Assembly: GCF_001429505.1 (NCBI RefSeq)
Contig: NZ_LMJW01000011.1
Coordinates: 344,344-408,343 of the forward strand
DNA: 64,000 nucleotides
Source of the DNA: Allobosea sp. Root483D1
GTDB taxonomy: Bacteria; Pseudomonadota; Alphaproteobacteria; Rhizobiales; Beijerinckiaceae
Direction: 5' to 3'
Shown here in pieces: positions 30,428-40,130 of this stretch. Position 1 is the stretch's first letter. Each line of letters starts with the position of its first letter. The notes under the pieces are model-generated. The model was not told the DNA's origin, ran no database searches, and saw nothing but the letters and a program-made list of their open reading frames with translations. Both the position numbers and the translations under genes were made by a program.

Positions 30428-31242
30428 CAGACCACCCGGCTCAGCTTGACGTAACGGTCGGTGATGATCATCGCCGCTCCGATCAGGACGATCTGGATGA
30501 CCGAGGCGGCCGCCACCGTCGGATCGATCTTCCATTCGAGGTATTGCAGGATCGCGATCGGCAGCGTCGTCCGGCCGGGTCCGACCAGGAACAGGCTCAT
30601 CTCGAGATTGCCGAAGGAGGTGACGAAGCCGAACAGCGAGCCGGCGACGAGGCCTGGCCTGATGCTCGGCAGGGTGACGCGGCGAAAGGTCGTCCAGGGC
30701 CCGGCGCCGAGATTCTGCGCCGCTTCCTCGATGGTACGGTCGAAGCCGGCGAGGCTCGCGGTGACCAGCTTCACCACCCAGGGGATGACGACGAGGCTAT
30801 GGGCGGCGACGAGGCCGCCGAGCGAACCCAGGACCGGCAGGCCTGTGTTGATCTCGGTCTCGATCTGGAAGACGTAGAGCGAGGTGCCGAGCACGATGCC
30901 GGGCATCACCAGCGGCAGCAGCAACAGCGTGTTGATCGCCGGTCCGAGCGCGATGCGATGGCGCATCAGGGCAAGGCTGGCCGGCACGCCGAGCGCGAGC
31001 CCGATCAGGGTCGCGAGCACGCCGACCTGCAGGCTGAGGATGAAGCCGTCGACGAAGGGCTTGTTGTTCGCCGCCGCCTGGAACCACTTCAGTGAATAGC
31101 CTTCCGGCGGGAAGGAGGGGATCTCCTGGCGGAAGAAGGCGAGCCAGACGACGAAGAACAGCGGCATCAGGATGAAACCGAGCGAGAGCGTGGCGGCGCC
31201 GTTCAGCGCGAGACGTCCCAGGCTGGGTCGCGCGACGCTCAA
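30427..31242 (-). CDS. ABC transporter permease, PotC-like
   Basis: 271 residues with about six membrane helices and the EAA loop FDRTIEEAAQNLGAGPWTTF. It pairs with the PotB-like permease at the end of the operon. It starts 34 bases after the amidohydrolase stop and its end overlaps the ATPase start, so the genes are cotranscribed. Confidence 0.9.
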   Translation of the reverse strand: MSVARPSLGRLALNGAATLSLGFILMPLFFVVWLAFFRQEIPSFPPEGYSLKWFQAAANNKPFVDGFILSLQVGVLATLIGLALGVPASLALMRHRIALGPAINTLLLLPLVMPGIVLGTSLYVFQIETEINTGLPVLGSLGGLVAAHSLVVIPWVVKLVTASLAGFDRTIEEAAQNLGAGPWTTFRRVTLPSIRPGLVAGSLFGFVTSFGNLEMSLFLVGPGRTTLPIAILQYLEWKIDPTVAAASVIQIVLIGAAMIITDRYVKLSRVV

Positions 31243-31275
31243 ATTGCTGCCCTCTTCATCACCAGATACTCGCTC

Positions 31276-32511
31276 TCAGTGGAGCGTATTCTTGTGGAAC
31301 GCGCCACCCTTCATGATCAGCGGCAGCTTCGCGCCCTGATCCTGGAACAGCTCCAGGCTTTTCAGCGGATCGCCGTCGATCAGGATGATATCGGCGTAAG
31401 CCCCTGCACGCAGCGTGCCGAGCTTGCCTTCCATGCGCAACAGCTGCGCGCCGATCGTGGTCGCCGAGCGGATGATCTCAATAGCCGAGAGCACCTCGCG
31501 GCGCAGCAGGAACTCGCGCGACTGGTCGACCTGGAGCTGGCCGAGCAGGTCCGAGCCATAGGCGACCGGCACGCCGGCACGCTTGCAGATCTCCAGCGAC
31601 TTCAGGCCGCCATCGATGACGAGGTCGTTCTTGGCGAGCATATCGGCGTTCATGCCGAATTCGGCGGCGCGCTCCCGCATCGCGTAATAGGCGACGAGGT
31701 TGGCGGTCAGGAACATGTTGTTCTCAGCCATCAGCTTGGCGGAGGCTTCGTCGATCAGGTTGCCGTGCTCGATGGCGCGCACGCCGCATTGCGCGGCGCG
31801 GGTGATCGCTTCGGGCGTATAGGCGTGGGCGCAGACATAGCGGCCGAAGGCCTTGGCCTCGGTGACGGCTGCGGTGACCTCCTCGACCGTGAACTGCATG
31901 GAATCGAGCGGGTCGTAAGGCGAGGCGACGCCGCCGGACATCATGATCTTGATGTGGTCGGCGCCAAGCCGCATCTGCTCGCGCGTCGACTTGATAACGG
32001 AGGAGACGCCATCGGAGATGTTCATCGTGAAGGCCATGGCATTGCAGCAATGGCAGCGCGCCCCGAAGTCGGTGCGCCGGCGCGGATCGCTATGGCCGCC
32101 GGTCGGGCCGATCGCGGCGCCGGCGATGAACAGGCGCGGACCGGCGATATCGCCCTTCTCGACCGCTTCCTTGATGCCCCAGTCGGCGCCGCCTGTGTCG
32201 CGCACCGAAGTGAAGCCGCGGTCGATCATGCCCTTCATCAGGCGGGCGGCGCGGGCGGTGGCCAGCGTCAGCGGCACCTTTTCCAGCAGGGGGATCGAGA
32301 CTTCCGACAGCATGACGTGGACATGGCTGTCGATCAGGCCGGGCATCAGCGTGCGCCCGCCGCAATCGATCACATCGGCTTTGTCGGCCTTGATCGGCTT
32401 GTCCGAGACTTCGCGGATCAGCTCGCCCTCGACGAGCAGCTCGTGGCCCTTGCGCAGCTCGCCGTGATCGGGCTCCAGCATCGCGAAATTGCGGAACAGG
32501 ACCTGCGTCAT
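31276..32511 (-). CDS. Amidohydrolase-superfamily metallo-hydrolase (prolidase / imidazolonepropionase-like)
   Basis: 411 residues. The full metal set is visible: IDSHVHVM (His63, His65), HIKIMMSGG (bridging Lys), CAHAYTPEA, IEHGNLID and the catalytic Asp in AYGSDLLG. This pattern is shared by Xaa-Pro dipeptidases and carboxypeptidases of the Sgx9260 type and other binuclear Zn hydrolases. It has no signal peptide and so acts in the cytoplasm. It is the first gene of an operon with a complete importer, so it most likely processes the imported compound (a dipeptide, N-acyl amino acid or opine). Identity of that compound is unknown. Confidence 0.85.
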   Translation of the reverse strand: MTQVLFRNFAMLEPDHGELRKGHELLVEGELIREVSDKPIKADKADVIDCGGRTLMPGLIDSHVHVMLSEVSIPLLEKVPLTLATARAARLMKGMIDRGFTSVRDTGGADWGIKEAVEKGDIAGPRLFIAGAAIGPTGGHSDPRRRTDFGARCHCCNAMAFTMNISDGVSSVIKSTREQMRLGADHIKIMMSGGVASPYDPLDSMQFTVEEVTAAVTEAKAFGRYVCAHAYTPEAITRAAQCGVRAIEHGNLIDEASAKLMAENNMFLTANLVAYYAMRERAAEFGMNADMLAKNDLVIDGGLKSLEICKRAGVPVAYGSDLLGQLQVDQSREFLLRREVLSAIEIIRSATTIGAQLLRMEGKLGTLRAGAYADIILIDGDPLKSLELFQDQGAKLPLIMKGGAFHKNTLH

Positions 32512-32608
32512 GGCGGCGTCTCCGGCAAAGCTCCTGATATATTATGAGCTTCGCCGGCCCTGTCCATCGCGCCTTGCGCGCAATGGTGCGGCGGGGTCGC
32601 CTTATGCG

Positions 32609-32712
32609 ATTGGAGCCTGTCCGCGCTTCTCCGAAACGCAGACAGGCTCCAATTCTCCATTCATCGCATTTTCTTCACGCGAACCGGTATCCACTTCGCT
32701 CGAAAATGCTCT
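32609..32712. repeat. Two adjacent inverted repeats between the amidohydrolase operon and the MurG-like gene
   Basis: First: ATTGGAGCCTGTC (32609-32621) and GACAGGCTCCAAT (32641-32653), perfect 13-bp arms. Second: GCATTTTC near 32667 and GAAAATGC near 32702, flanking TTCACGCGAACCGGTATCCA; this second unit is of a type I know as abundant in intergenic regions of Hyphomicrobiales. It reaches the stop codon of the glycosyltransferase and may end its mRNA. Confidence 0.65.
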
Positions 32713-33991
32713 AGCCGGCGGCCGCGTTCTGCGCCAACGCCCGGCCGCGGACCGGGAGCGAGAGGTCGCTGGCGAGGGCGCGGTTGATCGCCGGCAGGCC
32801 GTCGAGCAGGTCCGGCAGGAAGGCCTGCGATGGCGGCATGCGCTTGGGCAGCGCGTGCAGGGCCTTCGCCATCTGCATCGGATCGCGCACGCTCGCGCCG
32901 GTCTGGGTCGGGTCGAGCAACACGTCGATCAGGCGCAGGTTGTCGGCGCGCTCGGCCCGGATCGCCTGCTCCAGGCGCGGCCGGACGCGCGGCACGATCA
33001 GCGCCGGCTTGTCGAAGGAGAGGATCTCGCAGAAGGTGTTGTAGCCGCCCATGGCGACGACGCAGTGAGCGCGATTCATCAGGAGTTCGAGACGCGGCTC
33101 GAAGCCGATGCTCTCCAGTTTCGGCAGCTTCGCGATGCGCTCGGTGAATTCCTTGCGCTTCTCGCGCGACATGAACGGGCCGAAGACGATCAGCGACGGC
33201 AATTCGATGGTCGGATCGGCCTCATAGGCGGAAATCACCCAGTCGATTACGCCGGCGCCGTCGCCGCCGCCGCCGGGCGTCACCAGGATGAACGGGCCCT
33301 TGGTGATGCGCGGATGCCGGTTCGGCGGCATCGGCGAAGGCACGGCGCGCTTGAGATAGCCGGTATAGCGGATCTTGTCGGCGAAGAGATGCTGGTTCGG
33401 CAAGCCGTCGAGCGGCCGGTAGATGCTCTCCAGCCCGTAGACCCAGATGTCGTCGTAGACATTGGCGAGCACGTCGAGCGCGCCGCTCTGGCGCCACTCC
33501 TCATGCAGCTTGGCCGGCTCGTCGAGCACGTCGCGCAGGCCGAGCACGATACGGGCGCCGCGGCGGCGCAGGATCTCGAGCGAGGGGATCAGCTCGCCGC
33601 GCAGGCCGATCGGCTCCTTGTCGACGATGACGATGTCCGGATCGAAGGAGAGCACCGTCTGCTTGATCAGGTCGGTGCGCAGGCGGATCGTGTCGGCGAG
33701 CTCCAGGTTGAGATGATGCGGCAGATAGCGGCCATCGCTCTGCTTCTCGATGCCGGGAATGCGGACATAGTCGACGCCGTCGCCGAACTGGAAACTCGAG
33801 ATCATCGACGAGCCGGAGACGATGATCACTGATATATGAGGGTAGCTCGCGACCAGCGAATTGGCGATCGCCCGGCAGCGGCGGATATGGCCGAGACCGA
33901 AGGTGTCGTGGCTATAGATCAGGACGCGCGGCGCATGCGGACTGCATGGCGGACGGCGCGCCCCGCTATCGTCGATCAGACTGAGGCCCAT
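32711..33991 (-). CDS. MurG-like predicted glycosyltransferase
   Basis: 426 residues of the COG4671-type GT-B family. N-terminal Rossmann half: VLIYSHDTFGLGHIRRCRAI; C-terminal donor half: LVTPGGGGDGAG and AMGGYNTFCEILSFDKPALI, matching the nucleotide-sugar site of MurG. No membrane helix. It should transfer a sugar at the cytoplasmic face; acceptor unknown. It follows the deacetylase after a 93-base gap and has a paralogous counterpart at 49340-50479. I infer a role in a surface glycoconjugate. Confidence 0.82.
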   Translation of the reverse strand: MGLSLIDDSGARRPPCSPHAPRVLIYSHDTFGLGHIRRCRAIANSLVASYPHISVIIVSGSSMISSFQFGDGVDYVRIPGIEKQSDGRYLPHHLNLELADTIRLRTDLIKQTVLSFDPDIVIVDKEPIGLRGELIPSLEILRRRGARIVLGLRDVLDEPAKLHEEWRQSGALDVLANVYDDIWVYGLESIYRPLDGLPNQHLFADKIRYTGYLKRAVPSPMPPNRHPRITKGPFILVTPGGGGDGAGVIDWVISAYEADPTIELPSLIVFGPFMSREKRKEFTERIAKLPKLESIGFEPRLELLMNRAHCVVAMGGYNTFCEILSFDKPALIVPRVRPRLEQAIRAERADNLRLIDVLLDPTQTGASVRDPMQMAKALHALPKRMPPSQAFLPDLLDGLPAINRALASDLSLPVRGRALAQNAAAG

Positions 33992-34084
33992 GCGTGCGTC
34001 GCGTCCTCTACTGGAAGGTCAGATGGCCTCCGGGGGACGCAAGAACGCACCCGAACTGGCCAAAACCATAGCGCTGCCGGCGCG

Positions 34085-34873
34085 TCAATCCAAGTCCATT
34101 GCCAAGTAGGTTGCCGCGCCGAAGAGCGCATCGGGACCGGAGAATGCGACGGCCGCGTGACCGGACAGCCGCGCCAGCAGATTCGTGAGGAAGCCCCAGG
34201 TCGTATTGTCATGATCGTGATGGTGCAGCAGCAGTCCAAAGGATTGGTTGGGTTCCGGGTCCAAGCGGCGAATGGCGAGCAATCGGACCATCTCGGCCAG
34301 GAGGTCGCCGGGCTGCCTGCCGACGCGACCGCTATGCCAGTCGATCAGGTCGAGGTCGGTGTTGACGAGGCGAGGGCCGCCGGCGGGACCAAGCGCGAAA
34401 TTGCGGAAGCAGGACAGGCCGGCGAAGCCGAGTCCGGGCAGTTCTGCTGCGACATCTGGATGGATGCGGTTCCAGGGGGGCACGAAGACCGAGACGAGGC
34501 GGCTGCCGAACAGCTCGCGCAGGCGCTGTTGGCCGGCGGTGATCTCCGCGAGGATGTCCGGAAGCGGCCGGTGCAGGCCGAATTCGCTCTTCTTCTCGCC
34601 GGGCGGCGCATGGTTGCGATGCCAGGCGCCATGCTGGCAGGGCCGCAGCAGCGGTGCGGTCTCAAGGCGCTTGGCCAAGGTCTCCTGCGCCAGCAGCGGG
34701 ATCGAAGCCAGCAGCACCGGAATCGCGAAGCGCTCGGAGAGCGCGGCGAGCCGATCGAGCTGCGTGCTCGGTACGGTCGCGTCGTCGTCGCGCAGCCAGA
34801 GATCGAGGCGCTTGCCGGCGGCAGCCCAGCGGCCGAGTTCAGCCAAGAGGGCGGACCAGGCGGCGTCCGTCAA
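34085..34873 (-). CDS. Polysaccharide deacetylase-family protein
   Basis: 262 residues. LWLRDDDATVP carries the catalytic/metal Asp cluster (Asp29-Asp31) and CQHGAWHRNHAP supplies the histidine metal ligands; FVPPWNRIH is the third NodB-like motif. It lacks a signal peptide, so it would act in the cytoplasm on a precursor, removing an acetyl group from an amino sugar. Its start overlaps the stop of the upstream GT4 gene (ATGA), showing translational coupling. Confidence 0.8.
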   Translation of the reverse strand: MTDAAWSALLAELGRWAAAGKRLDLWLRDDDATVPSTQLDRLAALSERFAIPVLLASIPLLAQETLAKRLETAPLLRPCQHGAWHRNHAPPGEKKSEFGLHRPLPDILAEITAGQQRLRELFGSRLVSVFVPPWNRIHPDVAAELPGLGFAGLSCFRNFALGPAGGPRLVNTDLDLIDWHSGRVGRQPGDLLAEMVRLLAIRRLDPEPNQSFGLLLHHHDHDNTTWGFLTNLLARLSGHAAVAFSGPDALFGAATYLAMDLD

Positions 34874-36060
34874 GGTGTGATCTCCGCGGCCCTGCGGCTC
34901 TGCCGGGCGATGGCGGCATCCAGCGCCTTGGCGAGGATGACGCGGGCCTCTTCGCCATTGCGTTCCTCGCGGGCGAAGCTTCGGGCGGCTGCGCTCATGC
35001 GGGCGCGTAGCGCCGGATCGCCGATCAGCCGGGCGATCGTTGCAGCCAGCCCGGCATCGTCGCCATGGGGGGCGAGGAGAGCGGTGCGGTCGCGCGCCAC
35101 CACGGCGGGCACGCCGCCGCTGTCCAACGCCGCGACGGGAAGTCCTGCGGCCTGCGCTTCGAGATAGACCACGCCATAGGCCTCGTTCAGGCCGGGCCAG
35201 ACGAAGAGGTCGTGAGAGGCGAGCTCCGCGTGGATCTCTGCGCGCTCGCAGCGCCCGAGGAAGCGAACACGGCCGGGCGCGAAGTTGGCGAAGGCGGCCT
35301 CGATAGCTGCGCGTGCGACGCCGTCACCGATCAGGGTCAGCGTCCAGGGCAGGTCGCTGATGCGGGCGAGCGTGCGGGCGAGGAAGAGGTAGCAGTTGGC
35401 CTTGTTGCCTTGGCGCATCATCGCGACGGCGATCAGGCGCACCGGCTCGTCCCCCTCGCGAGGAGCGGCGGAATGCTCCGGGACTTCCTCGACACCGAGC
35501 AGGAAGGGCGGCAGGTCGATCAGGCGCTCCGGCTCAGGGATGAGCCGGCTTAGGCCCTCGCGGTCGCGGGCCGTCATGCACAGATGCAGGTCGGCGCGCA
35601 GGATCGCGGCGCGGGCGAGCGCCGCTGCCTCCGCCCAGGGTCCGTCGAAGCGCTTTTGCGCATCGCTGGCCTCGGCGACGAGATACGGCAGGTCGAAGTG
35701 CTCGGCCAGGATGGGGCCGATCAGGTCGGGCGCCCGGTAATGGCAGTGATAGCTGAAGACGAGGTCGGGTCGGGTCTCCGGCGCCTGCCAGCGTTCCGTC
35801 AGCGACGCGATCACGTCCTGTGCCGCATCCTTGTGAGCAGCGAGCAGCGTTGGGTCTGGCTCGCGCATGAAGCTGCGCTCGGCCGGGACGATCGCGACGG
35901 CGTGGCCGAGGCTTTCCAGCAGTGTCACCAGCTGGCGCGCCATCAGCCGGTCACCCGAGGGGGCGCCGTCGCCATAGCGGTTCAGCGGCGTGTGGAAGGC
36001 GATCTTCACGGCTGGTCTTGCGATGGGCGAGCGGGCTTCAGCGGTACGGATCGGCTGCAT
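34870..36060 (-). CDS. Glycosyltransferase family 4 protein
   Basis: 396 residues of GT-B fold. The donor-site E-x7-E motif is GLNEAYGVVYLEAQAAG, followed by DSGGVPAVV. The N-terminal half begins KIAFHTPLNRYGDGAPSGDR, which binds the acceptor. If ATG 36060 is used, the gene overlaps the end of the upstream DppC-like permease by 23 bases; GTG 36009 is an alternative start that would remove the overlap. Either way it is close-coupled to the ABC importer genes, which is unusual for a glycosyltransferase. Confidence 0.83.
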   Translation of the reverse strand: MQPIRTAEARSPIARPAVKIAFHTPLNRYGDGAPSGDRLMARQLVTLLESLGHAVAIVPAERSFMREPDPTLLAAHKDAAQDVIASLTERWQAPETRPDLVFSYHCHYRAPDLIGPILAEHFDLPYLVAEASDAQKRFDGPWAEAAALARAAILRADLHLCMTARDREGLSRLIPEPERLIDLPPFLLGVEEVPEHSAAPREGDEPVRLIAVAMMRQGNKANCYLFLARTLARISDLPWTLTLIGDGVARAAIEAAFANFAPGRVRFLGRCERAEIHAELASHDLFVWPGLNEAYGVVYLEAQAAGLPVAALDSGGVPAVVARDRTALLAPHGDDAGLAATIARLIGDPALRARMSAAARSFAREERNGEEARVILAKALDAAIARQSRRAAEITP

Positions 36061-37216
36061 CGCGCAGGCCGTCGCCGAGGAAGTTGAAGGCGAGGATGAT
36101 GACGATCACCGGGACGCAAGGGTAGAGCAGCCAGGGATAGAGCGCGACGACGTTGATGTTCTGCGCCTCGTTCAGCATCACGCCCCAGCTGGTGATCGGC
36201 GGCCTGAGGCCGAGGCCGAGGAAGGACAGCGCGGTTTCGCCGAGGATCGTCTTGGGGATGGTGATGGTCGCGGCGGCGATGAGATGGCTCATGAAGCCGG
36301 GCACGAGATGCAGGCCGATAATGCGGGCCGGCTTGGCGCCCATCAACTGGGCGGCGACGACATAGTCCTCCTCGCGCAGCGCCAGAAGCTTCGAGCGCAC
36401 CGCGCGGGCCAACCCGGTCCAGTCCATCAGCCCGAGGATCACGGTGATGCCGAAATAGACCAGCAGGGGGCTCCAGGACGGCGGCATGATCGCGCCGAGC
36501 GCAAGCCAGAGCGGGATATGCGGCAGCGACTGCACGATCTCGATGACGCGCTGGACGATCAGGTCGACCTTGCCGCCATAATAGCCGGCGATGCCGCCGA
36601 TGATGATGCCGAGCACGAAGGAGACGCTGACGCCGAGCAGGCCGATGGTCAGCGAGATCCGCCCGCCATAGAGGATGCGCGAGAACATGTCGCGGCCGAG
36701 CCGGTCGGTGCCGAGCAGATAGAGCGTGCCGCCCTCGGGCGGACAGAACAAGTGGAGATTGCCCGGGATGAGCCCCCAGAACTCGTAGCCGTCGCCGCGG
36801 CAGAAGAAGCGGATCTTCTGCGGCCTGGTGGTGTCCACGTCGTATTCGCGCTTCAGGTTCTCCATGTTGAGGCGCTGGACATAGGGATAGACGAAGGGGC
36901 CGATGAAGCTGCCTTCGTGGAAGAGACGCACTTCCTGGCGCGGGGCGCGGATGAAGTCGGTATTGCGCGTGGTGTAGTGATAGGGCGCCAGGAATTCGGC
37001 GAACGCGACCGACAGGTACATCAAGAGGATGACGACGCCGGAGATTACCGCGAGCTTGTGCTTGCGGAACTTCCACCACATCAGCTTCCACTGCGGGGCG
37101 AGATAGACCCGCTCCTGCTCGGGCGACATCTTCTCGACCGCATAGGGCTCGAACGGCGCGGTCGACCAGCGATGCGGCAGCGGTTCAGGGACCGGAGAGG
37201 GCGAAGGCATCGTCAC
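36038..37216 (-). CDS. ABC transporter permease, DppC/YejE-like with periplasmic insertion
   Basis: 392 residues, about 90 more than a typical DppC. After the first helix there is an extra region at roughly residues 70-165 (including FRCRGDGYEFWGLIPGN-like text around GDGYEFWGLI) predicted to lie in the periplasm, then the GTDRLGRDMFSRILYG motif that opens the standard permease domain and the EAA loop REEDYVVAAQLMGAKPARI. Such insertions occur in YejE- and AgpC-type permeases that import peptides or oligosaccharides. Its start overlaps the DppB stop by four bases. Confidence 0.88.
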   Translation of the reverse strand: MTMPSPSPVPEPLPHRWSTAPFEPYAVEKMSPEQERVYLAPQWKLMWWKFRKHKLAVISGVVILLMYLSVAFAEFLAPYHYTTRNTDFIRAPRQEVRLFHEGSFIGPFVYPYVQRLNMENLKREYDVDTTRPQKIRFFCRGDGYEFWGLIPGNLHLFCPPEGGTLYLLGTDRLGRDMFSRILYGGRISLTIGLLGVSVSFVLGIIIGGIAGYYGGKVDLIVQRVIEIVQSLPHIPLWLALGAIMPPSWSPLLVYFGITVILGLMDWTGLARAVRSKLLALREEDYVVAAQLMGAKPARIIGLHLVPGFMSHLIAAATITIPKTILGETALSFLGLGLRPPITSWGVMLNEAQNINVVALYPWLLYPCVPVIVIILAFNFLGDGLRDAADPYR

Positions 37217-38214
37217 TTGGTCGCCGTCCCCTGCAGGCGGATGCGCGGATCGAGGAGGGCGAGCGCGATGTCGGAGATCAGCACGCCGATCACCGTCAGG
37301 AATGACAGGAACATCAGGAACGAGCCGGCGAGATACATGTCCTGGCTCTGCAGCGCCCGGATCAGCAGCGGGCCGGTGGTCTGCAGCGAGAGCACGATCG
37401 CGACGATCTCGGCGCCGGAGACGATCGAGGGCAGGATGTCGCCGATATCCGAGATGAAGAAGTTGAGCGCCATGCGCAGCGGGTATTTGCGCAGCGCCTT
37501 GCCCGGCGGCAGGCCCTTGGCGCGGGCGGTGACGTAGTACTGCTTCTGCAACTCGTCGAGCAGGTTGGCGCGCAGCTTGCGGATCATGCCGGCGGTGCCG
37601 CCGGCGCCGATGATGATCACCGGAATCCAGAGGTGCTCCAGCACCGATCTGAACTTGGCCCAGCTCATCGGCTGGTTGAGATATTGCGGGTCGACCAGGC
37701 CGCCGATCGAGGTGCCGAACCAGATATTGGCGAAATAGAGGAAGATCAGCGCGAGCAGGAAATGCGGTATGGCGAGGCCGAGCATGCCGATGAAGGTGAG
37801 GCCGTAATCGCCCCAGCTGTACTGATGCGTCGCCGAGTAGATGCCGATCGGAAAGGCGACGATCCAGGTGAAGATGATGGTGAAGAAGGAGACGATCATC
37901 GTCAGGAGCAGGCGGTCACCGACGATATCGCGCACCGGAAGCTGATATTCGAAGGAATAGCCCATGTCGCCGCGCAGCAGGCCGGTGACCCACCAGAAAT
38001 AGCGCTCGGCCGGCGGCTTGTCGAAGCCGTATTCCTTCTTCAGGAATTCGACGCGGCTCATGTCCGCCTTCTCGCCCTGGGCCTGCATCTCGGCGACCAT
38101 GGTCTCGAAATAGTCGCCCTCGGGGAGATTGATGACGGTGAAGATCAGGACGCTGGTGACGAACAGCGTCGGTATCATCACCAGGATGCGCTTGAAGATG
38201 TACTTCAGCAGCAC
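37213..38214 (-). CDS. ABC transporter permease, DppB/YejB-like
   Basis: 333 residues with the N-terminal helix RILVMIPTLFVTSVLIFTVI and the EAA-type loop ELQKQYYVTARAKGLPPGKAL. It forms the translocation channel with the DppC-like partner. It starts 3 bases after the stop of the binding-protein gene. Confidence 0.9.
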   Translation of the reverse strand: MLLKYIFKRILVMIPTLFVTSVLIFTVINLPEGDYFETMVAEMQAQGEKADMSRVEFLKKEYGFDKPPAERYFWWVTGLLRGDMGYSFEYQLPVRDIVGDRLLLTMIVSFFTIIFTWIVAFPIGIYSATHQYSWGDYGLTFIGMLGLAIPHFLLALIFLYFANIWFGTSIGGLVDPQYLNQPMSWAKFRSVLEHLWIPVIIIGAGGTAGMIRKLRANLLDELQKQYYVTARAKGLPPGKALRKYPLRMALNFFISDIGDILPSIVSGAEIVAIVLSLQTTGPLLIRALQSQDMYLAGSFLMFLSFLTVIGVLISDIALALLDPRIRLQGTATK

Positions 38215-38216
38215 GG

Positions 38217-40130
38217 CTACTTCCCCTCGAACCAGAACGTGTCCGGCATGTAGCGGCCGAAGAAGGCGCCCGGCTCGAAGCTGTAGAGGCCATTATCCGG
38301 CACGTTGCGCAGTGTTTTCGCGATCACGACCGGCTGCAGCGTGGCATTGACCACGCCGATCGTGAAGAGCTGCTCGGCGTTGATCCTCAGCATCGTCTGC
38401 CAGATTTCCCGGCGCTCCTGATGCGTCGTCGAATGCCGCCAGCCCCGGTAGAGCTCGACCAGCTCCTTTGCCTCCTGAATGGTGGGCGCCTCGCCCTCGC
38501 GGCCGCCGCTCTCGAAATACTGGCCCCAGCGCGGCCAGTTGAACTGGGCGGGCGAGGTCGGTGCCAGCGCGTCGGGCTCCATCTCGGCTGCGACCAGCGC
38601 ATTGTCCATGCCGGTCCAGCCGGACATGATCGTCTGGCCGGCAAGGATGCGGCGGCGGAAGACGTCGAGCTGGCTCGAGCGCGGGTGGATCTTGATGCCG
38701 ATCGCGATGAAGTCCTGCTTGACCAGGTCGAGGATGTCGGTCTCCTCGGTCGAGGCGCCGGCGGTCTCGATGGTGAACTCCAGGCGGCGCCCATCCGGGA
38801 ACAGGCGTATCTTCTCGCCGTCACGCTTGGCGAGGCCGATCTCGTCGAGCAGGCGGTTGGCCTCGGCGAGGTCCGGCGTCATGTTGAGCTGCGCCAGTGC
38901 CGCATCATAGAGCGGGCTCTCGGGCAAAGCGGTGTTGCCGCTCTCCTTGGCGAGCCCGAAATAGATGACGCGGTTGATGTCGCGGCGGTTGATCGCGAGC
39001 GAGAGCGCGCGGCGGTAGCGGACATCGCGGTTGAGGTCGCGCCAGATCGGATCGATCGCGTTCAGGTTGGGCATCAGCGCGAACGAGGCGCCCTCGGCCC
39101 GCTTCCACAGCCTGACCTCGAAATTCATCCGCTTCGCAGCACCCTTCAGGAAGGTGTAGTCCTCGAAGCGCAGATAGCGGGCCTGCAGGTCGCTCTCTCC
39201 GGCGGCGGTCTTGGCGGGGATCAATGCGGCGCTGCCGATGGTCAGCGTGACCTCGTCGACATAGGGCAGTTGCCGGCCGTTTTCGTCGATCCGGTGAAAA
39301 TAAGGGTTGCGAACGAAGGTGAAGCGCTCGGCCGGGATCGACGTGGTGTTGCGCCAGGGGTCGAGCGTCGGCAGGTCGGGATTCTCCGGCCGGTACTGGC
39401 GCGAGAAGCGCTCGTGCAATGAGCCCCAGTCCTTGACGCGGGCGGTCTTGATCTTCTGCTCCAGCTCTTCCTTGCCGGCATAGCGCTGGTGGAACTGCCT
39501 GAGATAATGCGCCGGCATGGCGATGTAGAGCGGCTGGGCGCCGGCGAGCGCGGGCAGGAAGACCGGGTTCGGCTCCGTCCAGGTGTAGCGCAGCGTGACG
39601 TCGTCGAGGACCTCGAAGCTGCAAGGTTGGCCCGAGATCAGCATCGCCTGTGGTGGCCCACCCGGCGAGAGCCGCTTATTGTTGGCGACGTCCTCCCACC
39701 AGTAGCGGAAATCCTCGGCGGTGAAGGGATGGCCGTCCGACCAGCGATGGCCGGCCCGCAGCCGCAGGGTGAAGACGCGGCCGCGCTCGACCTCGAAACT
39801 CTCCAGCACATCGGGCGCGAGTTCGAGCTTCTCGTCATAGACGACGAGACGGGTGTAGCCGTAGATCGTCATCATGCGGATGTCGCGCTGATCGCCCATC
39901 AGCATCCGCATGGTGCCGCCATGCCGGCCGGGCGCGCGACCCATGGCCGCGACATCGATCAGCCGCGGTGATTTCGGCAGGCGCTCGGAGAGCGACGGCA
40001 GCCCACCGGCGGCGACCTTGGCGGCAAGCGCGGGGCTGTCGATCAGAGTCTCGACGCCGGCAAAGCCCAGTCGGGGCGCGATGAGGGCGGCGCCCGTCCC
40101 TATGAGGAAGCTCCTGCGCGCGATCCGCAT
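38217..40130 (-). CDS. ABC transporter substrate-binding protein, family 5 (large, AgpA/YejA-like)
   Basis: 637 residues from ATG 40130. The N-terminus [19 protein letters not shown] is a twin-arginine signal. Family 5 features are LELAPDVLESFEVERGRVFT, LRAGHRWSDGHPFTAEDFRY and YRRALSLAINRRDINRVIYF. It is about 100 residues longer than DppA/OppA and in the size range of the AgpA (alpha-galactoside) and YejA (peptide) proteins. Ligand is therefore a peptide or an oligosaccharide. ATG overlaps the ATPase stop as ATGA. The longer frame to 40244 lies inside the ATPase gene. Confidence 0.88.
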   Translation of the reverse strand: MRIARRSFLIGTGAALIAPRLGFAGVETLIDSPALAAKVAAGGLPSLSERLPKSPRLIDVAAMGRAPGRHGGTMRMLMGDQRDIRMMTIYGYTRLVVYDEKLELAPDVLESFEVERGRVFTLRLRAGHRWSDGHPFTAEDFRYWWEDVANNKRLSPGGPPQAMLISGQPCSFEVLDDVTLRYTWTEPNPVFLPALAGAQPLYIAMPAHYLRQFHQRYAGKEELEQKIKTARVKDWGSLHERFSRQYRPENPDLPTLDPWRNTTSIPAERFTFVRNPYFHRIDENGRQLPYVDEVTLTIGSAALIPAKTAAGESDLQARYLRFEDYTFLKGAAKRMNFEVRLWKRAEGASFALMPNLNAIDPIWRDLNRDVRYRRALSLAINRRDINRVIYFGLAKESGNTALPESPLYDAALAQLNMTPDLAEANRLLDEIGLAKRDGEKIRLFPDGRRLEFTIETAGASTEETDILDLVKQDFIAIGIKIHPRSSQLDVFRRRILAGQTIMSGWTGMDNALVAAEMEPDALAPTSPAQFNWPRWGQYFESGGREGEAPTIQEAKELVELYRGWRHSTTHQERREIWQTMLRINAEQLFTIGVVNATLQPVVIAKTLRNVPDNGLYSFEPGAFFGRYMPDTFWFEGK

